The notes under the pieces are model-generated. The model made no database searches. It was not told the origin of the DNA and saw only the letters and a list, made by a program, of their open reading frames with translations. DNA of 46,905 nt, taken from positions 1-46,905 of the forward strand of contig NZ_LZHW01000109.1 in assembly GCF_001667265.1 (NCBI RefSeq), written 5' to 3'. This document shows, piece by piece, positions 18,270 through 27,345 of this stretch (within the stretch, counting starts at the first letter, position 1; each line of letters opens with the position of its first letter). Made by a program: the position numbers and the translations under genes. Source of the DNA: Mycobacterium sp. ACS4331. GTDB taxonomy: Bacteria > Actinomycetota > Actinomycetes > Mycobacteriales > Mycobacteriaceae.

Positions 18270-20246
18270 TCAGTCGAGGTCGTCCGAGGCGCCTCCCGGC
18301 GCCGTCTTGGAGACCTGAACCAGGAACTCGTAGTTGTTCTTCGTCTTGCGCAGCTGGCTCATCAGCAGGTCGATCGCCTGATGGCTGTCCAGGCCGGACA
18401 GCACCCGACGCAGCTTGTGCACGATGGCGAACTCGTCGGGCGAGAGCAGCAGCTCATCCTTGCGGGTGCCGGACGGGTTGACGTCGACCGCCGGGAAGAC
18501 GCGACGCTCGGCGATCTTGCGGTCCAGCTTGAGCTCGGCGTTGCCGGTGCCCTTGAACTCCTCGAAGATCACGGTGTCACCGGTCGAACCGGTCTCCACC
18601 ATCGCGGTGGCGATGATGGTCAGCGAACCACCGTCCTCGATGTTGCGGGCCGCGCCGAGGAACCGCTTGGGCGGGTACAGCGCGGTGGAGTCGACACCAC
18701 CGGACAGGATGCGGCCCGAGGCCGGCGACGCGTTGTTGTACGCGCGGCCGAGGCGGGTGATCGAGTCCAGCAGCACCACGACGTCCTTGCCCTGCTCGAC
18801 CAGGCGCTTGGCCCGCTCGATGGCCAGTTCCGCGGCCTGCGTGTGGTCTGACGGCGGCCGGTCGAAGGTCGAGGCGATGACCTCACCCTTGACCGAGCGC
18901 TGCATGTCGGTGACCTCCTCGGGGCGCTCGTCGACGAGCACGACCATGAGGTGGCATTCGGGGTTGTTGCGGGTGATCGCGTTGGCGATGTCCTGCATGA
19001 TCGTGGTCTTACCGGCCTTGGGCGGTGACACGATCAGGGCGCGCTGCCCCTTGCCGATCGGCATGATCAGGTCGATCACACGCGTGGTCAGCTTCTCGGG
19101 GCTGGTCTCCAGACGCAGCCGCTGGTTGGGGTAGAGCGGGGTCAGCTTGCCGAACTCAGGACGGTTCTTGGCCGCTTCGACGGGGCCGCCGTTGACGGTG
19201 TCGAGGCGGACCAGCGGGTTGAACTTCTGACGCGGATTCTTGTCGCCGCCGTCGCCCTCGCGGGGCACGCGCACCGCCCCGGTGACGGCGTCACCGCGGC
19301 GCAGGCCGTTCTTGCGGACCATGTTCATCGACACGTAGACGTCGTTGGGGCCGGCCAGGTATCCCGAGGTGCGGACGAACGCGTAGTTGTCCAGGACGTC
19401 GAGGATGCCTGCCACCGGCTGCACGACGTCGTCCTCGCGCAGTTCGGTGTCGCCACCGCCTTCGCCGCCGGAACGCTCGCCACGCCGACGCCGGTCACGG
19501 AACCGGCGGCCACGCCGCCCGCCACGACCCTCGTCGTCGTCGTTGTCGTTGTTGTTGGCGTTACCGCCGCGATTCTGCTGGTCACCGCCGCGCTCAGACC
19601 GGTTGTCGTTGCGGTCGGAGCGGTTCTCGTTGCGGTCCGAGCGGTTCTCGTTCCTGCCCTCGTTGCGCTCCGACTTGTTGTCGTTGCGCTCAGACCGGTT
19701 GTCGTTCCGCTCGTTCCTGTTGTCGTTGCGCTCACGCTTGTCGGCCTCATTGCTCTCGCGCTTGTCGGCCTCGTTGCGCTCGCGCTTGTCGTCGCCGCCC
19801 TCGGGCTTGGCGTTGCTGCGCGGTGTGTCGCCCGCCTCGGCGGGCGGGGCCTGCTCGGCCGACTCGGCCTGGCCACCCTCGGCGGGGGCGCCGGCACGAC
19901 GGCTGGCGGTCCGGCGCTCACGGCGCGGCGTCTCGCTCCGAGGCGCCTCGGCGTCGGATGCCTGAGCCGATTCGGCGGGGGCCTGCGACTCGGCCGAACC
20001 GTTGGCCGGGGCCGACTGCTGGCCACCCTGCTGACGCTCCCGGATCGCTGCGATGAGCTGGCCCTTGCGCAGCCCGGAAACACCTTTGACGCCCAGCTGA
20101 ACGGCCAGGGCGCGCAGTTCGGGCAGCACCATGCTGGCCAGGGAGCCCTCACCGGAGTCCCGGGCGGGAGTCTTCGAAGTCACCGTCTCGGGCAGATCTG
20201 CCGAGGTAACGGAGTCGCCCGCGGTGATGAGGTCCGTATCAGTCAC
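18270..20246 (-). CDS. rho: Transcription termination factor Rho
   Basis: Rho is a hexameric RNA helicase that ends transcription. The 658-residue protein has an N-terminal Rho-N domain (about residues 35-75), a long charged insert (about 80-250), the cold-shock-type RNA-binding domain (VVQPVAGILDVLDNYAFVRTSGY), Walker A (SPPKAGKTT) and Walker B (VVVLLDSITRLGRAYNN). I chose the GTG at 20246 (VTDTDLITAG), which matches known mycobacterial Rho and follows AAAGGAAA; the ATG 20 codons upstream is less likely. The insert contains a DNA-level tandem repeat (19591-19792). It is transcribed after thrB but has its own promoter and a long leader. Confidence 0.97.
   Translation of the reverse strand: MTDTDLITAGDSVTSADLPETVTSKTPARDSGEGSLASMVLPELRALAVQLGVKGVSGLRKGQLIAAIRERQQGGQQSAPANGSAESQAPAESAQASDAEAPRSETPRRERRTASRRAGAPAEGGQAESAEQAPPAEAGDTPRSNAKPEGGDDKRERNEADKRESNEADKRERNDNRNERNDNRSERNDNKSERNEGRNENRSDRNENRSDRNDNRSERGGDQQNRGGNANNNDNDDDEGRGGRRGRRFRDRRRRGERSGGEGGGDTELREDDVVQPVAGILDVLDNYAFVRTSGYLAGPNDVYVSMNMVRKNGLRRGDAVTGAVRVPREGDGGDKNPRQKFNPLVRLDTVNGGPVEAAKNRPEFGKLTPLYPNQRLRLETSPEKLTTRVIDLIMPIGKGQRALIVSPPKAGKTTIMQDIANAITRNNPECHLMVVLVDERPEEVTDMQRSVKGEVIASTFDRPPSDHTQAAELAIERAKRLVEQGKDVVVLLDSITRLGRAYNNASPASGRILSGGVDSTALYPPKRFLGAARNIEDGGSLTIIATAMVETGSTGDTVIFEEFKGTGNAELKLDRKIAERRVFPAVDVNPSGTRKDELLLSPDEFAIVHKLRRVLSGLDSHQAIDLLMSQLRKTKNNYEFLVQVSKTAPGGASDDLD
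19591..19792 (-). repeat. Tandem repeat inside rho: seven 21-bp units then three 24-bp units
   Basis: The sequence is made of imperfect 21-base units encoding variants of SERNDNR, followed by 24-base units encoding KRERNEAD. One unit in the 21-base series is shortened. The encoded segment (residues about 152-219 of Rho) consists mostly of Arg, Asn, Glu, Asp and Ser and should be disordered. The repeat stays in frame throughout. Confidence 0.85.
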
Positions 20247-20459
20247 GGATTTCCTTTCTTCCCTCGCGATGCATGTGAGCGAGGGTTCGGTATGTCCAGC
20301 AACCACTGGGCACGACGTGCCACCATCTGGGTCACAAAACGATGATCACCGAGATTCGCGGCTGTACGACGAACCGTCGGTACACGAGTGAGACACGAGA
20401 AGTGAGTGGTCGTCCTAGTGTCGGCGCAGAAGAAGCTGCGAATTGCCGGGACGGGACCG

Positions 20460-20488
20460 AGGATAGCCTGCATCGTTGCCGGAAGCAA
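20460..20488 (-). promoter_or_regulatory. rho promoter
   Basis: On the minus strand there is a -35 TTGCTT (20483-20488), a 17-base spacer and a -10 TATCCT (20460-20465). Transcription starting near 20453 would give a leader of about 205 bases before the GTG, unusually long for this window and a plausible place for autoregulation. A CCCGCC/GGCGGG hairpin at the thrB end (20493-20537) precedes it. Confidence 0.55.
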
Positions 20489-20522
20489 GAAACCCGCCCC
20501 GCGTGCCTCACCGGTCCTGTCG

Positions 20523-21464
20523 TCAGGTCGCGGCGGGAACCCCGGACGTCCAGCGAACTCCGTCGCCGACGTTCATCTGTTTGACGGTGAATCCGAGCCC
20601 GACACCGTGCTCGACGATCTCTGCCGGCAGTTCGGGTGTGGTGGCCAGCACCAGGACCGTAGGTCCGGCACCGGAGAGCACCGCCGCAAGACCACAACGC
20701 CGGAGCATCGTCAGATATTCCGCCGATGCGGGCATGGCCGGGGCACGCTGCGACTGGTGCAGCGCATCCTCGGTCGCGGGCATCAGCAGGTCCGGCCGTT
20801 CGGTCAGGGCCACCATCAGCAGCGCGGCCCGACTCAGGTTGAACCGCGCGTCGGCGTGGCTGACCTGCTCGGGCAGCAGGACGCGCGTCTCGGCCGTCGA
20901 TGACCGCACCTCGGGGATCGCGGCGAACAGGTGGATGTCAGGGTGCAACCGCACCCCTGCAGCCGAATACTCGGTCCGCTCCCCCTCCTGAATCCAGGAC
21001 ACCACGGCACCGCCGAGCACGGCGGCCGCCGCGTTGTCGGGATGACCCTCGAACTCCGAGGACAACTGCACGAGGGTGTCCGTGTCGGCCGGTACGCAAT
21101 CCGTCTGTGCCACAAGACCATTGGCAGCGGCCAAGCCGCCGACCACTGCCGCGGCCGACGAACCCAGGCCACGAGAATGCGGGATCACGTTGCGGCACCG
21201 AAGAATCAGCCCGCCTGCACGCAGACCGGCGGCATCCAGGCCGCGCTGCACCGCACGCACCACCAAATGGTCGGGACCTTCGGGCACATGACCGGAGCCC
21301 TCGCCCTCCACGTGCACCGTCAGGCCGGAATCCGTTGTCTCAACGGTGATCTCGTCGTACATCCCCAGGGCCAGACCGAGGCTGTCGAAGCCCGGGCCCA
21401 GGTTGGCACTGGAGGCTGCCACCACGGCGTGCGCCACGAGTCCGGCGGGCAGTGTCTGGGTCAT
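20523..21464 (-). CDS. thrB: Homoserine kinase
   Basis: ThrB phosphorylates homoserine with ATP to O-phosphohomoserine, the threonine precursor. The 313-residue protein is a GHMP kinase with the ATP-binding motif HSRGLGSSAAAVVGG and an N-terminal SSANLGPGFDSLG motif. It follows thrC at 12 bases and is the last gene of the argS-lysA-hom-thrC-thrB operon. Confidence 0.96.
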   Translation of the reverse strand: MTQTLPAGLVAHAVVAASSANLGPGFDSLGLALGMYDEITVETTDSGLTVHVEGEGSGHVPEGPDHLVVRAVQRGLDAAGLRAGGLILRCRNVIPHSRGLGSSAAAVVGGLAAANGLVAQTDCVPADTDTLVQLSSEFEGHPDNAAAAVLGGAVVSWIQEGERTEYSAAGVRLHPDIHLFAAIPEVRSSTAETRVLLPEQVSHADARFNLSRAALLMVALTERPDLLMPATEDALHQSQRAPAMPASAEYLTMLRRCGLAAVLSGAGPTVLVLATTPELPAEIVEHGVGLGFTVKQMNVGDGVRWTSGVPAAT

Positions 21465-21476
21465 CGCGCAACCACG

Positions 21477-22559
21477 TTATTCCAGACCCAGCTTCTCCAC
21501 GACCGCGGCCGGATCCACCGGCACCGCCGTGACCGTCGGCATTCCCTTGAGGGCGGTGTCCGGGTCCTTCAGGCCGTTTCCGGTGACGGTGCACACCACG
21601 GTCGAACCCTTGGCCACCCAGCCGTCCTCGACCGACTTCAGCAGACCCGCGATGCTTGCGGCCGATGCCGGTTCGACGAAGACACCCTCGGTGCGGGCCA
21701 CCAGGTGGTAGGCGGCCAGGATCTCCTCGTCGGTGGCTGCCAGGAACCGCCCGTTCGACTGCTGCTGCGCCTCGACGGCACCCGCCCAGGACGCCGGCGA
21801 CCCGATCCGAATGGCGGTCGCGATGGTCTCCGGGTCCTTGACCGGTGCGCCGTGGACCAGGGGGGCCGCCCCGGCCGCCTGCGTGCCGAGCATCTTGGGC
21901 AGCGAGTCGGTGACGCCGTCGCGGTGGTACTCCGAGTAGCCCCGCCAGTAGGCGGTGATGTTGCCGGCGTTGCCCACCGGCAGCGAGTGCACATCGGGGG
22001 CGCGCCCGAGCACGTCCATGATCTCGAAGGCCGCGGTCTTCTGCCCCTCGATCCGGACCGGGTTGACGCTGTTGACCAGTCCGATCGTCGGGTAGTCGGC
22101 GGTCAGCTTGCGGGCCAACTCGAGGCAGTCGTCGAAGTTGCCGTCGATCTGAATGATCTTCGCGCCGTGCATGACCGCCTGAGCCAGCTTGCCCATCGCG
22201 ATCTTGCCCTGCGGGATCAGCACCGCGCAGGTGATGCCGCCACGCGCCGCGTAGGCCGCGGCCGAAGCCGAGGTGTTGCCCGTGGAGGCGCACAGCACGG
22301 CCTGCTGGCCGCGGGCCACCGCGTCGGTGACGGCCATGGTCATGCCGCGATCCTTGAACGACCCGGTCGGGTTCAGGCCCTCGACCTTGAGGTGCACCGT
22401 GCAACCGGTGTACTCCGAGAGGCGCTTGGCATGGATCAGCGGCGTGCCACCCTCCAGCAGGGTGATCGGAGTCCAGTCGGCGGCCACCGGCAGACGGTCC
22501 CGGTAGGCCTCGATCAGGCCCGGCCATGCCGAGTGCACCGTGGTCTTGGGGGCGCTCAT
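21477..22559 (-). CDS. thrC: Threonine synthase
   Basis: ThrC converts O-phosphohomoserine to threonine using pyridoxal phosphate. The 360-residue protein has the PLP-binding lysine in NPTGSFKDRGM and the glycine-rich phosphate loop VGNAGNITAYW. Its ATG overlaps the hom stop by 4 bases (ATGA), so it is translationally coupled to homoserine dehydrogenase. Confidence 0.96.
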   Translation of the reverse strand: MSAPKTTVHSAWPGLIEAYRDRLPVAADWTPITLLEGGTPLIHAKRLSEYTGCTVHLKVEGLNPTGSFKDRGMTMAVTDAVARGQQAVLCASTGNTSASAAAYAARGGITCAVLIPQGKIAMGKLAQAVMHGAKIIQIDGNFDDCLELARKLTADYPTIGLVNSVNPVRIEGQKTAAFEIMDVLGRAPDVHSLPVGNAGNITAYWRGYSEYHRDGVTDSLPKMLGTQAAGAAPLVHGAPVKDPETIATAIRIGSPASWAGAVEAQQQSNGRFLAATDEEILAAYHLVARTEGVFVEPASAASIAGLLKSVEDGWVAKGSTVVCTVTGNGLKDPDTALKGMPTVTAVPVDPAAVVEKLGLE

Positions 22560-23881
22560 TCGCCCGCTCCTTCCATTCGCAGCACACTGGCCACGCTCGA
22601 AACCGCGTCGAGATCCCCGAGCGCGGTGATGGTTTCGCTCAATGCGGCGTCGGTGGCGCGATGCGTCAGCACCGCGATGCGGGCACCGACCCGCTCGCCG
22701 CCCTGATTGACCACGCCCTCCTGGCGCACCTCGGCGATGCTGACCTCACGCTTGGCGAATTCGGCGGCCACTGAGGACAACACGCCCGGTTTGTCGCTGA
22801 CGTAGAGGCTGACGTAGTAGCGCGTGGGCACCACGCCGATGGGCGCGATCGCCAACTGCGCGTACTTGGACTCGCGCGGGCCGCGGCCACCCTGGACGCG
22901 GTTGCGTGCGGCCATCACGAGGTCGCCCAGGACGGCCGACGCGGTGGGGGACCCGCCGGCACCCTGGCCGTAGAACATCAGGCGGCCCGCGGCCTCCGCC
23001 TCGACCACGACGGCGTTGAACGCGCCGTTGACCGCGGCCAGCGGATGGTCCAGCGGCACCAGCGCCGGATAGACCCGGGCCGAAACACACTCCTGGCCAT
23101 CACCATTGGTGATCCGCTCGCAGATCGACAGCAGTTTGATGGTGCAGCCCAGGGCCTTCGCCGATTCGAAGTCCTCTGCGGTGACCTTGGTGATCCCCTC
23201 GCGGTAGACGTCGTCGGCGGTGACCCGGGTGTGGAAGGCGATCGAGGCCAGGATGGCGGCCTTGGCGGCCGCGTCGTAGCCCTCGACGTCGGCGGTCGGG
23301 TCCGCCTCGGCGTACCCGAGCGCGCTGGCGTCGGCGAGCGCGTTGTCGTAGCTGGCGCCGGTGTCGTTCATGGCCGACAGGATGTAGTTCGTGGTGCCGT
23401 TGACGATGCCGGCCACCCGCAGCACGGTGTCACCGGCCAGCGACTGGGTCAGGGGGCGGATCACGGGGATCGCACCGGCGACGGCGGCCTCGAAGTACAG
23501 GTCGACGCGGGCCTGCTCGGCGGCCTGCGCCAGTTCACCGGTGGACTGGGCCAGCAGGGCCTTGTTGGCCGTGACGACAGACTTCCCGCTCGCCAGCGCG
23601 GCCAGGATCGCCTTGCGCGCAGGTTCGACCGGGCCCATGACCTCGACCACGATGTCCACGTCGTCACGCGCCACCAGGGCTTCGATGTCATCGGTGAGCA
23701 GGTCGACCGGGACCCCGCGGTCCTCGGAGACGCGGCGCACTCCGACCCCGCGCAGCACCAGAGGTGCGCCCACCCGGGCGGCCAAGTCCTCGGCACTGTC
23801 CCCCAGGATCCGGACCACCTCGCTGCCGACGTTGCCCAGGCCCAACACCGCTATGCCAACCGGCTTTTCGGATGCGCTCAT
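22556..23881 (-). CDS. hom: Homoserine dehydrogenase
   Basis: The enzyme reduces aspartate semialdehyde to homoserine, the branch step to threonine and methionine. The 441-residue protein has the NAD(P)-binding GLGNVGSEVV motif near residue 15, the catalytic Lys region (EGYDAAAKAAILAS) and a C-terminal ACT domain (YYVSLYVSDKPGVLSSVAAEF), which usually mediates feedback inhibition by threonine. It starts 4 bases after lysA and corresponds to Rv1294. Confidence 0.96.
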   Translation of the reverse strand: MSASEKPVGIAVLGLGNVGSEVVRILGDSAEDLAARVGAPLVLRGVGVRRVSEDRGVPVDLLTDDIEALVARDDVDIVVEVMGPVEPARKAILAALASGKSVVTANKALLAQSTGELAQAAEQARVDLYFEAAVAGAIPVIRPLTQSLAGDTVLRVAGIVNGTTNYILSAMNDTGASYDNALADASALGYAEADPTADVEGYDAAAKAAILASIAFHTRVTADDVYREGITKVTAEDFESAKALGCTIKLLSICERITNGDGQECVSARVYPALVPLDHPLAAVNGAFNAVVVEAEAAGRLMFYGQGAGGSPTASAVLGDLVMAARNRVQGGRGPRESKYAQLAIAPIGVVPTRYYVSLYVSDKPGVLSSVAAEFAKREVSIAEVRQEGVVNQGGERVGARIAVLTHRATDAALSETITALGDLDAVSSVASVLRMEGAGE

Positions 23882-23885
23882 GCGA

Positions 23886-25304
23886 TCACCTCACTTCCAG
23901 ACTCAACAGATCGTCGACCGTCTCCCGACGCAGCACCAGGCGCGCGACGCCGGCGCGCACGGCCACCACCGCGGGTCGACCCAACAGGTTGTATCGACTC
24001 GACATCGAATAGCAGTACGCACCGGTGGCCGCAACCGCCAGCAGATCGCCGGGAGCGATGTCCTCAGACACCCAGGTGTCCCGGACCACGATGTCACCGC
24101 TCTCGCAGTGCTTGCCCACGATTCGCGCAAGAACGGGTCCGGCGTCGCTGAATCGTGACACCAGGCGGGCGTCGTACTCGGCCCCGTACAACGAGGTGCG
24201 GATGTTGTCGCTCATCCCGCCGTCGACGCTGACGTAGCGACGTTGGGCGGTCGGGCTGATCGCCACGTCCTTGACGGTGCCGACCTCATACAACGTGATG
24301 GTGCCGGGTCCGGCGATCGCGCGGCCGGGTTCGACCACCAGGCGCGGGGTGGGCAGACCGACGGCGGCGGCCTCGCTCTCGATGATCTGGTGCAGCTTGC
24401 TCGCCAATTCCGACATGGGCGGCGGATCGTCGTGCGGCAGGTACGAAATACCCAGTCCCCCACCGAGGTCGACGGTCGATATCTGCGCGGTCTTGTCGAC
24501 ACCGAACTCTGCGACGACGTCACGCAGCAGGCCCAGCACGCGGTGCGCGGCGATCTCGAAGCCCGCGACGTCGAAGATCTGCGAACCGATGTGGCTGTGC
24601 AGACCCACGAGGCGCAGGTTGTCGGTCTCGAAGACCCGGCGCACGCCGGCCATCGCGGCGCCGCTGGCCAGCGACAGACCGAACTTCTGATCCTCGTGGG
24701 CGGTGGAGATGAATTCGTGTGTGTGCGCCTCGACACCGACGGTGACGCGCAGGAACACGTCCTGCACCACACCGGCCTCACCGGCGATCGCGTCGAGCCG
24801 GTCGATCTCGATCATCGAGTCCAGCACGACGTGGCCGACGCCGGCCTTGACCGCCGTCGTCAACTCCGAGACCGACTTGTTGTTGCCGTGCAGGGCGATG
24901 CGCTCCGGCGGGAAGTCGGCGTGCAGTGCCACGGCGAGTTCACCGGCGCTGCACACATCCAGCGACAGCCCCTCCTCGGCGACCCAGCGCGCGATCTCGC
25001 TGCACAGGAAGGCCTTTGAGGCGTAGTTGACGTACTCTCCCCCGCCGAACGCGGCGGCGATCTCGCGGCAGCGCGACCGGAAGTCGTCCTCGTCGATCAC
25101 GAACAACGGTGTGCCGTATTCACGCGCGAGTTCGCCGACCGTCACACCCGCGATCGACACCTCTCCGTCCGCGCCGCGAACCAGGTTGCGCGGCCAGACA
25201 TTCGGCGCCAGCAGCAGGATGTCCTCCGGGGACTGCGGCTTGGCCGGCGCTCCCGCGTGGTGGATCTCCTCGGCATGCCGGGGCCCGGCGGGATGCGCGT
25301 TCAC
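23886..25304 (-). CDS. lysA: Diaminopimelate decarboxylase
   Basis: LysA decarboxylates meso-diaminopimelate to lysine, the last step of the pathway. The 472-residue, PLP-dependent fold-III protein has the cofactor lysine in NYASKAFLCSE, the HSHIGSQIFD motif and the substrate motif EPGRAIAGPG, with a C-terminal GAYCYSMSSRYN. I place the start at the GTG at 25304, which overlaps the argS stop by 4 bases (GTGA); the longer frame runs into argS. About 25 residues precede the region conserved with the M. tuberculosis enzyme. Confidence 0.95.
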   Translation of the reverse strand: MNAHPAGPRHAEEIHHAGAPAKPQSPEDILLLAPNVWPRNLVRGADGEVSIAGVTVGELAREYGTPLFVIDEDDFRSRCREIAAAFGGGEYVNYASKAFLCSEIARWVAEEGLSLDVCSAGELAVALHADFPPERIALHGNNKSVSELTTAVKAGVGHVVLDSMIEIDRLDAIAGEAGVVQDVFLRVTVGVEAHTHEFISTAHEDQKFGLSLASGAAMAGVRRVFETDNLRLVGLHSHIGSQIFDVAGFEIAAHRVLGLLRDVVAEFGVDKTAQISTVDLGGGLGISYLPHDDPPPMSELASKLHQIIESEAAAVGLPTPRLVVEPGRAIAGPGTITLYEVGTVKDVAISPTAQRRYVSVDGGMSDNIRTSLYGAEYDARLVSRFSDAGPVLARIVGKHCESGDIVVRDTWVSEDIAPGDLLAVAATGAYCYSMSSRYNLLGRPAVVAVRAGVARLVLRRETVDDLLSLEVR

Positions 25305-26953
25305 ATCCGCTCCGGTGCGCTGACGCCGAGGATCGACAGACCGTTGGCGATGACCTGACGCGTGGCCTGGCACAACGCAAGGCGTGCTGCGTTCAGGGCG
25401 GTCGGCTCCTCGTCGCCCTGGGGCAGCACGCGGCACGCGTCGTAGAACCGGTGGTAGTCGCCGGCCAGGTCCTCGAGGTAGCGGCAGATCCGGTGCGGCT
25501 CACGCAGATCCGCGGCGGTCTTGAGCACGCGCGGGAACTCGCCGATGCTGCGGATCAGCGTGCCCTCTTTGTCGTGGGTGAGCAGTCCGAGCTGTTCGGT
25601 GCTGGCCGACAGGCCCAGTTCTGCGGCGTTGCGGGCCAGCGCCGAGAGCCGGGCGTGCGCGTACTGGACGTAGTAGACCGGATTCTCACTGGAGGCCGAG
25701 GACCACAGTTCGAGGTCGATGTCGATCGGGGTGTCCACCGAACTGCGGGTCAGCGAGTAGCGGGCGGCGTCCACACCGAGCGCCTCGACCAGGTCGTCGA
25801 GCGTGATGACGGTGCCGGCCCGCTTGCTCATCCGAACCGGCTGGCCGTCGCGCACGAGGTTGACCATCTGACCGATCAGCACCTCGACGGTGTCGGGATC
25901 GTCGCCCAGGGCCGCGGCGGCGGCCTTCAGCCGGGCGATGTAGCCGTGGTGGTCCGCGCCGAGCATGTAGATGCACAGGTCGAAGCCGCGGGCCCGCTTG
26001 TCCAGGTAGTAGGCCAGGTCACCGGCGATGTAGGCGGGCTGCCCGTCGCTCTTGATGACGACGCGATCCTTGTCGTCACCGAACTCGGTGGTGCGCAGCC
26101 AGGTCGCACCATCCTTCTCGTAGATGTTTCCGGTGCGGCGCAGCTGGGCGATGGCCTCGTCCACACGGCCCGAGGTGTGCATCGAATCCTCGTGCGTGAA
26201 CACGTCGAAGTCGGTGCCGAACTCGTGCAGCGACTCCTTGATGTGGGTGAACATCAGGTCGACGCCGATCTCGCGGAAGGTCTCCTGCCGCTCGTCGGCG
26301 GGCTGGCTCATCACATCGGGAACCTTGGCCTGGACCTGCGCGGCGATGTCGACGATGTAGGCGCCGGCGTAGCCGTCCTCAGGGGCGGGCTCCCCCTTGG
26401 CCGCGGCGACCAGGGAGCGAGCGAAGCGGTCGATCTGGGCACCGTGGTCGTTGAAGTAGTACTCGCGCACGACGTCGGCGCCCTGGGTGGACAGCAGCCG
26501 GCCCAGCGCGTCGCCGACGGCGGCCCAGCGGGTGCCGCCGATGTGAATCGGCCCGGTCGGGTTGGCCGAGACGAACTCGAGGTTGATCTTGGTACCCGCC
26601 AGCGCGTCGCTGCGGCCATAGCCCTGGCCTGCGGAGATGACGTTCTGGACGAGGGTGTTCTGGGCCGAGGCTTCCAGCCTCAGGTTGACGAAACCGGGGC
26701 CGGCCACCTCGGCCGACGCGATGCCGTCGGCCGCAGCCAGTGCCTCGGCGAGCCAGCCGGCCAGCTCGCGGGGGTTGGCGCCGACCTTCTTGGCGACCTG
26801 CAGCGCGAGGTTGGTGGCGTAGTCACCGTGCTCGGGGTTGCGGGGACGCTCGACGGTCACGGTGGCGGGCAGCGCGGCGGCATCGAGGTCATGGGCGGCC
26901 AGCACCGCGGCGGCGGTGTTCTTCAGCAGCTCGGCCAGATCGGCAGGGGTCAC
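25301..26953 (-). CDS. argS: Arginyl-tRNA synthetase
   Basis: ArgS charges tRNA-Arg. The 550-residue class I synthetase has the HIGH-type motif HIGG (137-140, in ANPTGPIHIGG) and the KMSKS-type loop RMSKRAGT, plus an N-terminal Add1 domain and a C-terminal DALR anticodon-binding domain. The GTG at 26953 is preceded by a -10 element at 26962-26967. It heads the operon with lysA, hom, thrC and thrB, and a tRNA-Arg gene lies divergently 200 bases away. Confidence 0.96.
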   Translation of the reverse strand: MTPADLAELLKNTAAAVLAAHDLDAAALPATVTVERPRNPEHGDYATNLALQVAKKVGANPRELAGWLAEALAAADGIASAEVAGPGFVNLRLEASAQNTLVQNVISAGQGYGRSDALAGTKINLEFVSANPTGPIHIGGTRWAAVGDALGRLLSTQGADVVREYYFNDHGAQIDRFARSLVAAAKGEPAPEDGYAGAYIVDIAAQVQAKVPDVMSQPADERQETFREIGVDLMFTHIKESLHEFGTDFDVFTHEDSMHTSGRVDEAIAQLRRTGNIYEKDGATWLRTTEFGDDKDRVVIKSDGQPAYIAGDLAYYLDKRARGFDLCIYMLGADHHGYIARLKAAAAALGDDPDTVEVLIGQMVNLVRDGQPVRMSKRAGTVITLDDLVEALGVDAARYSLTRSSVDTPIDIDLELWSSASSENPVYYVQYAHARLSALARNAAELGLSASTEQLGLLTHDKEGTLIRSIGEFPRVLKTAADLREPHRICRYLEDLAGDYHRFYDACRVLPQGDEEPTALNAARLALCQATRQVIANGLSILGVSAPERM

Positions 26954-26961
26954 GGGTGTCC

Positions 26962-26967
26962 ATCCTA
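26962..26967 (-). promoter_or_regulatory. Putative -10 element of the argS operon
   Basis: On the minus strand TAGGAT lies 8 bases before the argS GTG. Mycobacterial promoters often have only a recognisable -10 and start about 7 bases downstream, which would make the argS mRNA leaderless or nearly so. No good -35 was found. Confidence 0.4.
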
Positions 26968-27097
26968 TGGTCTGGGGTGGTCAGGTCCCGAATCAGTTAC
27001 CGCTCGACGGCCCCTTCAGCGCGAGCGTGCATGTCCCCGACCGACACGCCGCGGCGGGACCGTGGTCTGCGCACGCTCGCGACAGGAGCGGATCGGA

Positions 27098-27127
27098 TTC
27101 GGACTGGCCGTCGTGATGGGTTAGTCT
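27098..27127 (+). promoter_or_regulatory. Putative tRNA-Arg promoter
   Basis: TTCGGA (27098-27103) and TAGTCT (27122-27127) with an 18-base spacer, ending 26 bases before the tRNA. The -10 is a good mycobacterial TANNNT; the -35 is weak. Confidence 0.4.
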
Positions 27128-27153
27128 GTGCAGGCCCAATGGCGCACCAGTGC

Positions 27154-27226
27154 GCCCCCGTAGCTCAGGGGATAGAGCGTCTGCCTCCGGAGCAGAAGGC
27201 CGCAGGTTCGAATCCTGCCGGGGGCA
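27154..27226 (+). tRNA. tRNA-Arg (anticodon CCG)
   Basis: The 73-base cloverleaf has acceptor arms GCCCCCG/CGGGGGC with discriminator A, a D arm around AGCTCAGGGGATAGAGCG, an anticodon stem TCTGC/GCAGA enclosing loop CTCCGGA (anticodon CCG, reading CGG), and a T arm with GGTTCGAATC. The 3' CCA is not encoded. A hairpin follows it directly. Confidence 0.97.
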
Positions 27227-27232
27227 CTCATC

Positions 27233-27254
27233 AACCGCCTGATCGCAGGCGGTT
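27233..27254 (+). terminator. Hairpin terminator after tRNA-Arg
   Basis: A perfect 9-base-pair stem AACCGCCTG/CAGGCGGTT with loop ATCG, ending in a short T run (GGTTTCTG). It starts 7 bases after the tRNA. Confidence 0.7.
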
Positions 27255-27345
27255 TCTGTGTATCTGAGACCGGCGTGCTCCGCGGCATATACGAATGCTG
27301 CGTCCGACTACGTCACTTTGGTGCGCGGCCTCTGCCGGTCCTCTC

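Noticed and set aside
19591..19792. The repeats in rho as a CRISPR array
   Set aside because: Units are contiguous without unique spacers, keep reading frame, and lie inside rho.
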